A DNA stretch of 64,000 nt from CAVUDO01 sp963740255 (GCA_963740255.1 CAVUDO010000005.1:1-64000), one strand, 5' to 3'. Shown: positions 1-8,247, counted from the stretch's first letter. Notes: a model not told the origin generated them from the sequence alone. Translations and numbers: made by a program.

Positions 1-97
1 TCGTCCATTCCACGTCGATCGACGCCATCAGCCGCGTCCCGGCCGGTCGTGGCGGGACAACACCACCGGGACCGCCGAGGTTGCCGGTGACGTACAA
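1..97 (-). CDS. Partial hypothetical protein, 5' end only
   Basis: A possible TTG start at 97-95 lies five bases after a good ribosome site (GGAAAGGA, 110-103 on the minus strand). It opens a frame that runs off the left edge, beginning LYVTGNLGGPGGVV and ending at the edge with ASIDVEWT. It would be the third gene of the damaged operon that starts near 1812. Only 32 codons are visible and I do not recognise the family. The call rests on the ribosome site, the lack of stops and the operon position. Confidence 0.3.
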   Translation of the reverse strand, partial: MYVTGNLGGPGGVVPPRPAGTRLMASIDVEWT

Positions 98-151
98 CGC
101 AGTCCTTTCCTGAAATGTCATCCGCTCTGGCGCGGTCGGCGCGAATCGAGA

Positions 152-835
152 TTACCCGGCTTGGGCGGCCGCGTCGGTCTCGCCGAACACGTCCCAGCCG
201 GCCTGGTCGACCGCATGACGGACGGGGAAGGTTCCCTCCCAGCGGTAGCGGCTGGTGTGGACGGCGGCGGTCAACCCGACGGCCAGACAGCGCATCAGGG
301 CAGTGCGCGTGACATCCGCGCAGCGGCCGGGCATGCATCGGGCATGTTCACTCGCAGCCGGTCGAGCGTCGTGTCGAGGTCGACGCTGTTGGCGTCTTGG
401 CTGGTGTCGACCGTCCGCGAGTCCGCGTCCCTTGACCGGGTCGCCCACGCCAGCGGGACACCTACCACGCCGCGCCGTCAGGTGGCCGAAAGGGCCGTCA
501 TTCGTGCCAGGTCGGCGCCGAGGGGGTGGCGGCGAGGACCGGGGCGTGTCGTCGGGCGCGATCGACGCCCGGTCGACCAGCGCGAGAAGGTCGGGTACCT
601 CGGCGGGGTGGTCGATGACGGGAAGCGAAGCCGATGGACAGGGTGTCGTCGGCGACGTCTATGACACCGCGCGCCGCGGACCCGCAGGTACACCGTCGCG
701 GCCGCGACCGGCACCGCTTCGGCGGGGGCCCGGCGGCCCAGTCGACGGCGAACGCGGGAGCATCGAGGCCGGCTTGCCGAACGGGCGTGGTCGGCCCCGA
801 ACGGGCCTCCGGCCAGGCCAGGTTGGTGTAGTCAC
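152..835 (-). pseudogene. Frameshifted unknown protein, partner of radical-SAM gene
   Basis: The GTG at 835 overlaps the TGA of the upstream radical-SAM gene (GTGA), as in a coupled operon. Coherent protein text can be followed only by changing frame several times. Segments include LAWPEARSGP, DAPAFAVDWAAG, VAAATVYLRVRG, IDVADDTLSIGFAS, HPAEVPDLLALVDR and, at the end, a stretch with AVGLTAAVHTSRYRWEGTF before the TAA at 152. About 225 residues are implied. I do not recognise the family. The damage is small indels rather than stop-codon substitutions, so either decay or sequencing error is possible. Confidence 0.45.
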
Positions 836-1812
836 GCAGGCGTGTCCCGCCCGGTCCGGGCGGCGGCGTCGGCGACCGTGCGGATGCTCTTGCCGAGGTA
901 CTTGGCGAAGTGGTTGCGCTTGAACCGGTACCGGTCCCAGATTTCGGAGACCGGTTCGTCCCGCAGGTTGCCCAGCGGTTCGAGCAGGTCCGGGGCGTCG
1001 TATACCGGCCACGCGCTGGCCTTGCCGGTCACCTCCACCAGGATCATGTGTCCCTCGGTGTCCGGGGTCCATGTCGTCATCCGCAGCGCCGGGCGCCAGT
1101 CGTGCACCGCCCGTAGCCTCGGTCAGCCGGTCGAAGGTCTGCCCCGCCTCGTCCAGGCTGATGAACTCGTGCTCCTCCAGGTCCAGGGCGTTGCCCTTGC
1201 GTAGCGGCAGGATCAGTTTGAGCTTGCCCGCGCCGATCACGTCGGCGATCTGGTAGGTGAACGGCAACGCGGGCAGCGTCGACCGGTACACCACCGCCGA
1301 CAGCGACAGCGGCAACCCGGCGTCGAGGAAGCCCGGACGCCGGCCATCACCTGGTCGTAGTCACCGCGTACCCGGTTGGTGGTGGCGCGCGGCCCTTCCA
1401 AGCCGACGTTGACGAACGCGACCTTGCCCACCATGGCCTTCGCGTGCTGCAAGCCACGGGTGGCGTTGGTCGGGATGCCGAGGATGAATCCCCGGTGTAC
1501 ATGTCCACGATGTCGCCGAAGTCGCGGCGCAGCAACGGCTCACCGCCGGATAGGAACACCCGCGGCACCCCGGCGAGGTTGCCACGGATCGTGTCCAACT
1601 CGGCAGCGTCGGGTCGGAAGCTGCAACGTCTCCGAACAGAACGAGCAGTCGAAGTTGCACCGCTTCGTCACCTGCAGGATCACCGACAGCGGACGGTCGC
1701 CGCCTCGGCCAGTTCGTCCACCGACGCCGCCGGTGACCGTGAAGTGGTGCCCAGCGGTAAACGCCACCGGCCCAGCCGAAATCGGCAGCGAGCGAGCGGG
1801 GAGAGCCGGCAT
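832..1812 (-). pseudogene. Radical SAM/SPASM-like protein, multiply frameshifted
   Basis: This would be an iron-sulfur enzyme using S-adenosylmethionine for radical chemistry. The 4Fe-4S loop is visible as CNFDCSFC (CX3CX2C, about residue 55), followed in another frame by LSGGEPLLRRDF, the SAM-binding GGEP motif. Further segments (VAFVNVGLEGPRA, LSLSAVVYRSTLPAL, then the C-terminal part with SEIWDRYRF) continue in three more frames to the TGA at 832. The joined product would be about 330 residues. An AAGGAG ribosome site sits at 1838-1833, correctly placed for an ATG at 1827 that meets a TAG two codons later, so the original start was probably 1827 with damage just after it. It overlaps the next gene by GTGA. 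Substrate unknown. Confidence 0.7.
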
Positions 1813-1827
1813 TCCGATCTACGTCAT

Positions 1828-2140
1828 CTGGACTCCTTGGGTAGAGGCCGTAATCCACAGTAATTGCGCTATCGCTCTAAGCGACATGAACGAAGTATTA
1901 GCTAGGGCTGGGAGACGAATGGTAGCCACCCGTCCAGGGCGTCCGGTGAGTGGCAGGTCGGCAAGTTCCACGAGCGCGCGTGCGGTGGTGGGATGGTCAC
2001 GGTCGGACTCCGCTCGCGGCGGCGTGAAGGTTCCGGACTCGCACCAGTCGATGCGCGCCCCGAGGTCCACATACGTGGCGTTCTCAGGTCTGGGCTTGCA
2101 GTCATCTCGGCCAGGTGGCTCGGTGTTCCGACGCGGATCG
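1828..2140. other. Region without a supported gene
   Basis: About 310 bases between a minus-strand gene ending at 2141 and the radical-SAM operon. An open minus frame crosses it (ending MT-stop at 1819) but its codon use is poor and it shares its last ATG with the radical-SAM start. The part at 1850-1915 is noticeably A+T-richer than the surroundings, which fits a promoter for the operon reading leftwards. No clear -35/-10 pair was assigned. Confidence 0.4.
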
Positions 2141-2524
2141 TCAGGGCGTGCGAGGTGGCGCGGAACGGGTCCGGTTGCCGGACGGTAGGGACTGAGCACC
2201 GGGCGTGGCGCGGACCCGGGTTGCTCCCGTGGGCGGGGGCTCGGTCCCGGCCGTCAGTCGGGGCGAGATACGCAGCAGGGCGGCAACCGCCGCAGTTGGA
2301 GTCGGGTATGCCGTGGGTCGAGGAAGGAACTCTCCTGGCAGGCATAGTCGCCATTCCCCGACGAGGGATTGCCCCAGTTCGGAGACGAACTCGCCTCGGT
2401 AGACCAGTGACCATGTGTGGGACGAACCGTGCCTGACCGCGGTCCAGCCTGGGGGTAGGTCTCGGAGGTCGCCATCGGGGTCCGTGGCGACCACGTTGTG
2501 TTCCTGGATGGTTCGGACGCTCAC
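2141..2524 (-). CDS. Hypothetical protein, coupled to resolvase-like gene
   Basis: 127 codons starting with a GTG at 2524 that overlaps the TGA of the upstream gene (GTGA), which is why this start was chosen. The N-terminal 85 residues look like a small folded domain (SVRTIQEHNVVATDPDGD, then DLPPGWTAVRHGSSHTWSLV). The last 40 residues are Pro/Arg/Thr-rich and may be disordered or read out of frame. No family recognised. It probably forms an operon with the resolvase-like gene and may be accessory cargo. Confidence 0.5.
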   Translation of the reverse strand: MSVRTIQEHNVVATDPDGDLRDLPPGWTAVRHGSSHTWSLVYRGEFVSELGQSLVGEWRLCLPGEFLPRPTAYPTPTAAVAALLRISPRLTAGTEPPPTGATRVRATPGAQSLPSGNRTRSAPPRTP

Positions 2525-2976
2525 GACGGTTGCTCGCCGTCGTTGAAACGCGTCGAGTTGGACACGGCCTGAACGGGCAGGACTCCGAGGTCTGCCACCC
2601 GCCCCGGCCGTGGGTCTGTGGGTTCGCCGGGCTCGGGTGTGGTTGCCGCCGCAGCCCGGCGGCGTAGCGGCGTCGGGTCGGTATCGGCCAGATAGACCCG
2701 GCCTCCTGCTTGTTCGATCATCCGAAGCAGGGCGTCCCGGACGCGGGGGAACGAGGAGAAGTGATCGGCCGAGGGGACGAGTATTCCGGTGGCCTGGTTG
2801 TCGCGTAGATCGTCCAACGCGGCGAGGAAACCGGGGCGGCCCTGCTCGGCCGGGTCGTCGCGGTGGATGCGTTTCATGCCCAGTTCGTGCCGGGTCGCGT
2901 AACCGATGATCGCGCCGTCCGCAGCGTCCGGTCGATCCTCCGGAGCCGGCCGCACGTACCCCACCACGGTCGTCAT
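2521..2976 (-). CDS. Resolvase-like small protein lacking the catalytic serine
   Basis: 151 residues from the ATG at 2976. The start VVGYVRPAP resembles the first strand of a serine-recombinase catalytic domain, and the rest fits that fold: LAALDDLRDNQATGILVPS, then a segment resembling LLRMIEQAGGRVYLAD. The usual GYxRxS serine is replaced by proline, and no C-terminal DNA-binding domain or helix-turn-helix follows. It is therefore more likely a regulatory or degenerate relative than an active recombinase. A GAGGA site lies 12 bases upstream. It diverges from the XRE regulator at 3177 across a 200-bp region with two dyads. Confidence 0.6.
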   Translation of the reverse strand: MTTVVGYVRPAPEDRPDAADGAIIGYATRHELGMKRIHRDDPAEQGRPGFLAALDDLRDNQATGILVPSADHFSSFPRVRDALLRMIEQAGGRVYLADTDPTPLRRRAAAATTPEPGEPTDPRPGRVADLGVLPVQAVSNSTRFNDGEQPS

Positions 2977-3066
2977 GGCGCGCGCCGATCCTCGGCGAGC
3001 CGGATCGGGCCGATAGCCAGCACTGCCATTCGGAGCCTCCCGCAAGCCGGATGCGCATGCCACGAC

Positions 3067-3088
3067 GTGCATGTCCATCATCATGCAC
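3067..3088. promoter_or_regulatory. Inverted repeat, possible operator
   Basis: GTGCATG (3067-3073) and CATGCAC (3082-3088) form a perfect 7-bp inverted repeat with an 8-base spacer. It lies in the divergent intergenic region between the resolvase-like gene and the XRE regulator, as an autoregulatory operator would. Confidence 0.45.
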
Positions 3089-3099
3089 ATATCACTGAT

Positions 3100-3133
3100 G
3101 CAATGCAACTCCCAGATTCGGCAGTTGCGTTGC
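3100..3133. promoter_or_regulatory. Second inverted repeat, possible XRE operator
   Basis: GCAATGCAACT (3100-3110) and AGTTGCGTTGC (3123-3133) are inverted copies with one mismatch, separated by 12 bases. The site lies 44 bases before the XRE regulator's start. Arm length and spacing suit a dimeric helix-turn-helix protein, most simply the adjacent regulator. Confidence 0.5.
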
Positions 3134-3176
3134 GGTACTGGCGGTTGTGTGCCCTGGGGTGCAACACTCATCAGCC

Positions 3177-4019
3177 GTGACCACAAGTCCTACGGTTCGC
3201 CGTCGCCGGATAGCCCGCGAGCTACGACAGTTGCGGGAACGTGCCGGCATGACGCTGGACCAAGCCGCCCGCCAGCTCGACATGTCGAGGAGCAACCTCT
3301 CGCGCATCGAGAACGCCCAGATCGGCATCAAGCCGCGTGACGTGCGGGCTGCCCTGTCGCTGTATCGCGTCCCTGCCGACGACGCCGAGGCGTTGATCGA
3401 GATCGCGCGTGGAGCCCAACAGCGCGGCTGGTGGCAGAACTACAGCGACGTGTTGCCGGAGTGGTTCGAGTTCTACGTAGGGCTCGAAGCCGAAGCTTCC
3501 GCGATCCGGACCTTTGAGGCCGAGTCCGTTCCGGGCCTGCTGCAAACCGAGGATTACGCACGCACGATGTACGTCCTCACGGCAGGCGAGAACGACGTAG
3601 ACCGTAAGGTCGCAGCCCGCATGCAACGTCAGGCGGTCCTCCGCCGGGAGCCATCGGTCGAACTGTCCGCAGTGCTCAGCGAGGCGGTCCTGCTCCGGCT
3701 GGTCGGAGGACCACGGGCGATGAGCCGCCAACTCGACCAACTCGCCGAGACCTCTGAACTACCGAACGTGACGATTCAGGTGTTGCCGTTCTCGTCGGGC
3801 GGACACCCGGCCATGACCACGCCCTACGTGATCCTCAGCTTCGCCGACGCCGCCGAGGAACCAGTGGTCTACCTGGACAACCTCACGAACGGGCAGGCAC
3901 TAGAGGAGCCCGAGCACGTGAGCGGGTATACCATGGTTCACGAGAGGCTGTGCGGTATGGCGCTGAATCCGAAAGAGTTGGCCGCAGCCCTACGGAACGC
4001 CTCTCGTGACTTTCAGTAA
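3177..4019 (+). CDS. XRE-family transcriptional regulator with DUF5753 domain
   Basis: About 280 residues. The N-terminal helix-turn-helix (residues about 8-65, with LRERAGMTLDQAARQLDMS and SNLSRIENAQ) is followed by the DUF5753 region, recognisable from FEAESVPGLLQTEDYAR and the LPNVTIQVLPFSSGGHPAM stretch. These proteins are common in actinomycetes and usually sit beside a small DUF397 protein, as here (next gene at 4060). The two are thought to act together in developmental or antibiotic regulation. A GTG at 3177 is preferred; GTG at 3147 would add ten residues. Two dyads upstream are candidate operators. Confidence 0.88.
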   Translation: MTTSPTVRRRRIARELRQLRERAGMTLDQAARQLDMSRSNLSRIENAQIGIKPRDVRAALSLYRVPADDAEALIEIARGAQQRGWWQNYSDVLPEWFEFYVGLEAEASAIRTFEAESVPGLLQTEDYARTMYVLTAGENDVDRKVAARMQRQAVLRREPSVELSAVLSEAVLLRLVGGPRAMSRQLDQLAETSELPNVTIQVLPFSSGGHPAMTTPYVILSFADAAEEPVVYLDNLTNGQALEEPEHVSGYTMVHERLCGMALNPKELAAALRNASRDFQ

Positions 4020-4059
4020 CTGAACTGCTCCCTACGAACCCAGGACAAGGGGTGCGGAA

Positions 4060-4265
4060 ATGGCTGCCCTGGACCTCAGTGGTGCTGTCGGCGCAAAATC
4101 CCGCAGCAGCGGCAACGGCAACTGCGTCGAGGTGGCGATTGTCGACAACGGTGTTGCGGTCCGCGACTCCAAGGACGCAACGGGCCCTATCTGGCCTTCA
4201 CACCAGCCGAATGGGACGCCTTCATCGTCGGTGCCCGAGACGGAGAGTTCGGTCCCGCTGCCTAA
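4060..4265 (+). pseudogene. DUF397 protein, frameshifted
   Basis: Partner of the DUF5753 regulator 40 bases upstream. The sequence reads MAALDLSGAV, then SSGNGNCVEVA and VAVRDSKDATGP, which is typical DUF397, but the frame shifts at 4190/4191. Restoring one C there gives ILAFTPAEWDAFIVGARDG and a natural TAA at 4263, for about 68 residues, the usual family length. A compensated pair of indels near residue 11 also replaces the usual WRKS with GAKS. The gene is intact apart from these indels. Confidence 0.75.
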
Positions 4266-4316
4266 ACAGTTCGGCCCAGCTCTACTACGCGGAGTGTCAC
4301 GTCCCCTCCGCAACCA

Positions 4317-4350
4317 CGATGGCCAGCTCCCAGAGGGGAGCTGGCCATCG
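4317..4350. terminator. Bidirectional hairpin terminator
   Basis: CGATGGCCAGCTCCC (4317-4331) pairs perfectly over 15 bp with 4336-4350 across a 4-base loop. It sits between the convergent DUF397 and DUF2637 genes, so it can serve both. No T-run is obvious, as is common in high-G+C actinobacteria. Confidence 0.7.
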
Positions 4351-4357
4351 TCGTAGT

Positions 4358-5165
4358 TCATTTGCCGGCAGTCGTGGCCCGCTCCGAGCGAAGGGTGGTC
4401 AGCAGAGCGGAGACGCGGACGTTACCGACCGCGTGACCGTCCTCACGTAGCTGTTCCGCCAAAGAGTCGCGGGTCAGTACCCGTCCCCGACCGACCAGCC
4501 GGTCCCGCGCCATCCGCGCGGCCGGCAGGAGCGCGGTGTCCCCGGCCACACCAGCCTGATCCATCCTTGCGCCACGGGCACGCGCGGGGGCGGCATGAAC
4601 GTGTCGGGTCGTCGTCGGTCGTTTGGTGGCCGCGAGGCTGGCCGGGACGGTACGTCCAGGACGGTCCGGGAAGGTAGTCGGTCCGTCCGGGACAACAGGA
4701 GCAGAGCCGGGACGATCTACCGCTACGAGGGGACGGTCCGGGACGGCGGCGGGCTCGTCCGGGACGGGTTTGTCGCCGGGACGGGGACGCTCCAGCAGTC
4801 CCGACAGCAGTTTGATCGCCACAAGCAGCGCCACCGCCGGCCAACCTGCCACGACGCGAGCGGTCGCGTCCGTAGCGCCCACGGCGACGTTCGCCGCGAG
4901 ACTGGCCCCGGCCCCGGCGACCAACGCCGCCCACGGCAGCCAACCCGAAGGCCGGCCGGCGCGGCGATCGGCCAACAACACCAGCGACGCGACGACTTCG
5001 ATGCCGTCCACGCTGAGCGGGAACGCATGCGCCCGCCACCCGGACTTCGCCGTGCCGTTGCGCAAGCTCCTGCATGTGGCTGTAACTGATCGCCCCGGCG
5101 ATGCCGGCCAGGCTCACCACGGTCATGCTTGCCACCGACCGGATCGCGGCGTCCACCCGGCTCAC
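4358..5165 (-). pseudogene. DUF2637 (SpdB-like) membrane protein, frameshifted
   Basis: The N-terminus reads from a GTG at 5165 (MSRVDAAIRS, SLAGIAGAISYSHMQELA) and continues in another frame with SGWRAHAFPLSVDGIEVVAS, WLPWAALVAGAGASLAANVA and a further membrane segment. Removing one base near 5063 restores it. About four membrane helices are followed by a Pro/Arg-rich linker and a C-terminal region (LTRDSLAEQLREDGHAVGN) that resembles a small winged-helix. DUF2637 proteins occur mostly on actinomycete plasmids and integrative elements, so this suggests a transferred region. Confidence 0.7.
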
Positions 5166-5308
5166 TGTCCGGCCGCCGCTACGCTGGCACCAGCATCGGA
5201 CGGCAGGTCAGCAGGACCGGACTTGGCCCGTGACCTGGTCAGACGCACCGGGAGCGGGTCACCCGCGAACAGCACGGCACGGTTCGCATCGTGATGCGTC
5301 CGGCCCAC
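5162..5308 (-). CDS. Possible small ORF coupled to DUF2637 gene
   Basis: A 48-codon frame (VGRTHHDANRAVLFAGDPL at the start) whose TGA overlaps the GTG start of the DUF2637 gene (GTGA). The overlap is the only argument for it; the ribosome site is weak and no family is recognised. Confidence 0.25.
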   Translation of the reverse strand: MGRTHHDANRAVLFAGDPLPVRLTRSRAKSGPADLPSDAGASVAAAGQ

Positions 5309-5405
5309 CAAAGCGGTGCTACCTGAACCCCTGACCCAGAGACGGGCCAAGCAGGTCCCGGTTCTGACCCGTCTCTCGGGCGGGACGAGAGGTAGCGTGC
5401 TGACC

Positions 5406-5714
5406 ATGTCAGATCCGTTGCAGGACACCCGTGAGTTCGTGGAACGCTATTGGGGCGACGCGGTCAGCCGTGACGCGGTGGCGGCGGATCTTCGGCGCAT
5501 GGTGGGGCTCCACCGGCGGGGCGTGCGCGAGGGCGCCGATGCGATCGAGGCGCTGCTCGCCGACCCTCCGCAGCAGCCGGGCACGCTGCTGCATCTCGTC
5601 GCATGGGACGGCAACTACGGGGGACTCAACTCGGGGACTGACGAGGAGGCGGCCGACTGGCTGCGCGAGTTTGTGGCAATGGCACGGGCGGCGCTCGCCG
5701 ACTCGGAGCCCTGA
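5406..5714 (+). CDS. CdiI-like immunity protein
   Basis: 102 residues from an ATG preceded by GAGAGG. The pattern ALLADPPQQPGTLLHLVAWD followed by an Asp/Glu-rich turn and WLREFVAMARAAL resembles the CdiI_2 group of contact-dependent growth-inhibition immunity proteins, small orphan proteins common in actinomycetes that are thought to neutralise a toxin. No toxin gene is adjacent. The last bases, including the TGA at 5712, lie inside the left inverted repeat of the IS element, so the original C-terminus may have been slightly longer. Family assignment is from memory of the pattern. Confidence 0.55.
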   Translation: MSDPLQDTREFVERYWGDAVSRDAVAADLRRMVGLHRRGVREGADAIEALLADPPQQPGTLLHLVAWDGNYGGLNSGTDEEAADWLREFVAMARAALADSEP

Positions 5715-5724
5715 TCCACCGACG
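5707..5724 (+). repeat. Left terminal inverted repeat of IS
   Basis: AGCCCTGATCCACCGACG. The TGA within it terminates the CdiI-like gene. Confidence 0.75.
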
Positions 5725-5827
5725 GTGGTGGGCGGTGTGAGCGCGGCGTGGAACGAGGTGCCCTCTTGAGCAGGGAGGATGTCGATTGCGACGTCGTCAT
5801 CCAATGCTCACGAGAGGCACCTCGTAA

Positions 5828-7199
5828 GTGAAACCTTCTCACACGATCCGGCCTGTCTTCGATGATCGGAATCGGTGTCGGCCGCGGGTCTGGTCCCGGC
5901 TCTTCGGCTGGCCGAGTCCGCCGGTCTTTACGACCTCCTCCACGGTTTGTCTGTGCCCTCGCCCAACGCGGATGCGAAGACAGCGGGCGTGGTCGGTGGG
6001 ATGCTGGCTGGCGCGGACTGCATCGCCGACCTGGACCTGCTACGCCATGGCGGCATGGGACGGTTGTTTGCCGGGACCCGGGCGCCCTCGACGTTGGGCA
6101 CGTTCTTGCGGGCCTTCACCCACGGGCACGTGCAGCAGCTGGACAAGATCGGCGGCGGTCTGCTGGCCGGGCTCGCCGCCCAGGCGCCCGGTCTGCTCGC
6201 CGGTGGCCAAGCCGAGGGAATCGTGTTCGTCGATGTCGACGACACCATCCGAGAGGTCCACGGCTACGCCAAGCAGGCAGCCGGGTTCGGCTACACCGGG
6301 ATCCGGGACTGAACTTGCAGCTGGCCACGATCAGCACCCAGACCGCGGCGCCGGTGATCGCCCGCGCCCGACTCCGCAAGGGCAACACCGCCTCCCACGC
6401 CGGCGCCGGGCGGCTGCTGGCCCAGGCGATCACGACCGCCCATGCCGCGGGCGTGACCGGCCAGATCCTGGCCCGCGCGGACTCCGCCTACTACGGCCAC
6501 GCCTTCGTCGCGACCGCGATCCGGCACGGTGCGTGGTTCAGCGTGACCGCGCGGATGAACCCGCAGGCCAAGACAGCGATCGCCAGCATCGACCCCGCGG
6601 CGTGGCAGAGCATCGAGTACCCGAACGCGGTCTTCGACCAGGCCGAGCAACGCTGGGTCTCCGACGCCGAGGTCGCCGAGATCGACTTCATCGCGTTCAC
6701 CTCCCGCCGCAAGCGCGACCACGTCAAGTGTCGGCTGATCGTGCGCCGGGTGAAGCGACTCCAGCCGCCGGCGTCTGACGGCACCGAGCAGGGCGAACTG
6801 TTCGCCGCCTACCGCCACCACGCCTTCATCACCAACTCCACTCTGGGCATGGTCGAGGCCGACGACCGCCACCGCGACCACGCGATCGTCGAGCAGGTCA
6901 TCGCCAAGCTCAAGGACGGACCGCTCGCACACCTACCCAGCGGGAAGTACGCGGCCAACGCAGCGTGGGTCGCCTGCGCCGTGATCGCGTTCAACATCGC
7001 CCGCGCCGCCGCGGTCGCAGCCCACCTCCGCACCGCCCGCTGGGCAACCGTGCGCAAGCGGATCATCAACATCCCCGCGCGGATCGCTGCGACCGGACGC
7101 CGGCTCGTGCTCCACCTGCCCGACCACTGGCCATGGGCACCAGGCTGGGAATCGCTCTGGACCACCGCGACCGGCCCACCAGCCCCAGTCACCACCTGA
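5828..7199 (+). pseudogene. IS1380-type DDE transposase, two frameshifts
   Basis: Starts MKPSHTIRPVFDD at a GTG (5828), then shifts frame near 5872 into SAAGLVPALRLAESAGLYD and again at about 6309 (one G missing before CTGAACTTG). It ends with a long intact stretch to 7199. DDE-type landmarks are GIVFVDVDDTIREVHGYAK, ARADSAYYGHAF (second Asp) and the C-terminal DHAIVEQVIAKLKDGPLAH, which holds the expected Glu. About 456 residues when repaired, normal for the family. Both lesions are single-base deletions. As sequenced the enzyme is non-functional. Confidence 0.82.
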
Positions 7200-7324
7200 C
7201 CACCCCGCCGGCAACGGCACGACCAAGGACACCGCAGTGGAAAAGCCGGCCAGGACCGGCGACCGCCCCATACCCGCCCACGCGGCCCCACCCACCTGCC
7301 CCACAACCGAAGCTAAGAACTCAA

Positions 7325-7342
7325 CGCCGGTGGATCAGGGCT
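7325..7342 (-). repeat. Right terminal inverted repeat of IS
   Basis: Inverted copy of the left end with one mismatch. Read on the minus strand, its TGA (7337-7335) terminates the truncated SoxR-like gene. Confidence 0.75.
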
Positions 7343-7637
7343 GAATACGCCGATCTCCGGTGACGCCTGCGCTCCTCGGGTAACCCAATCGCGCGAAGTG
7401 GTCCACGGTGGTGGCATGCCGGATCCGGGCGAGCGGAATGCCCACCCGTTGCGAGGCCCGGATGAACGCCACCCGGCGCAGCGTGTCGCGGGCGTAGCGG
7501 CGGTGGTTGCTGGCCGTCCGGCGGCTGCGGATCAGGGCGTGGCGCTCGTAGTAGTGCAGCGCCGACACCGCCACGCCGCTGCGCTCGGCGACCTGGCCGA
7601 CGCTCAGCTCGCGGAAGGTCGGGTGCGGACGGGACAT
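7335..7637 (-). pseudogene. soxR: SoxR-like MerR-family regulator, C-terminally truncated
   Basis: About 100 residues from the ATG at 7637. The N-terminal MerR domain matches SoxR closely (LSVGQVAERSGVAVSALHYY, RRYARDTLRRVAFIRASQR, VGIPLARI). After residue about 70 the similarity stops and the last 28 residues are unrelated. The stop comes from the IS terminal repeat. The dimerisation helix and the four cysteines that hold the [2Fe-2S] redox sensor are absent, so redox sensing should be lost. The break lies some 90 bases before the IS edge, implying more than one rearrangement. Confidence 0.72.
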
Positions 7638-7656
7638 GCCCGCGACCGTACCTCTT

Positions 7657-7678
7657 GACCCCAACCCTGGTTGAGGTC
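7657..7678. promoter_or_regulatory. MerR/SoxR-type operator
   Basis: GACCCCAACC (7657-7666) and GGTTGAGGTC (7669-7678) are inverted with one mismatch and a 2-base centre. The dyad lies 20 bases before the soxR-like start and upstream of the divergent DUF6069 gene, the position of a SoxR box. Its core resembles the CCTCAA-N-TTGAGG type site. Confidence 0.65.
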
Positions 7679-7804
7679 AGAAGCTGGCGACATGACCCGG
7701 ATGGGACTCGAACGCGACCCGCCGGCGTTGCACAGACCACAACCTCCCTTCGACACCGGCCAAGCCCCGCGTGTTCGCTCACCCCCGAACGGAAGGATTC
7801 AGCC

Positions 7805-8215
7805 ATGACTTCCACCACTGAGAGCAAACCGAAGTCGAAGGCCGGCCGGCGGGCGCTCGTCGTCCTCGGGGCGGTGGTCGCGGCGGTGCTCGTCTGGTTC
7901 GTCGCCGTGCCGCTGCTGGGCAACGACGTCACCGTGCCGGCGAGCCCCGGCGCGACCGAGCGGGTCGACCTGGGCGTCGGGCCGGTGATCGGCACCGCGC
8001 TGATCGCCGGGCTGCTCGGCTGGGCGCTGCTCGCCGTGCTCGAGCGGTTCACCCAACGCGCGCTCACCGTCTGGACGGTGATCGCCGTGGTGGTCCTGAT
8101 CGTCTCGATGCCGTTCATGCCCGGCTTCAGCGGCACCGAACGGACGGTGCTCGCCCTCCTGCACCTGGCCGTCGGCGCCATGCTCATCGTCGGCTTCCGC
8201 CGGACCGCGCGGTAG
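7805..8215 (+). CDS. DUF6069 family membrane protein
   Basis: 136 residues from an ATG with GGAAGGA upstream. A Lys-rich N-terminus is followed by four hydrophobic segments (about residues 15-37, 58-80, 88-108, 115-132). The motif VTVPASPGATERVDLGVGP between helices 1 and 2 and LLAVLERFTQRALTVWT are typical of DUF6069 proteins, small actinobacterial inner-membrane proteins of unknown function. The SoxR-type dyad 130 bases upstream suggests it was a regulated target of the divergent gene. Confidence 0.8.
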   Translation: MTSTTESKPKSKAGRRALVVLGAVVAAVLVWFVAVPLLGNDVTVPASPGATERVDLGVGPVIGTALIAGLLGWALLAVLERFTQRALTVWTVIAVVVLIVSMPFMPGFSGTERTVLALLHLAVGAMLIVGFRRTAR

Positions 8216-8221
8216 GACGCG

Positions 8222-8247
8222 CCGCCCGACGCTTCGGCTGCGGGCGG
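8222..8247. terminator. Hairpin terminator
   Basis: CCGCCCG (8222-8228) pairs with CGGGCGG (8241-8247) just after the DUF6069 stop, between convergent genes. Confidence 0.5.

Larger units (their letters stand above)
5707..7342 (+). mobile_element. IS1380-type insertion sequence, inactivated
   Basis: About 1.64 kb bounded by an 18-bp terminal inverted repeat with one mismatch (5707-5724 and 7325-7342, starting AGCCCTGATCCACCG). It encloses one transposase gene of the IS1380 type, broken by two frameshifts. The flanks (CTCGG before, GAATA after) show no target duplication under any reasonable choice of boundary, so the two sides may not derive from one simple insertion. It separates the accessory left arm from the SoxR/DUF6069 region. 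Confidence 0.8.

Noticed and set aside
2521..2976. Active serine recombinase.
   Set aside because: The catalytic serine position is proline and the DNA-binding domain is missing.
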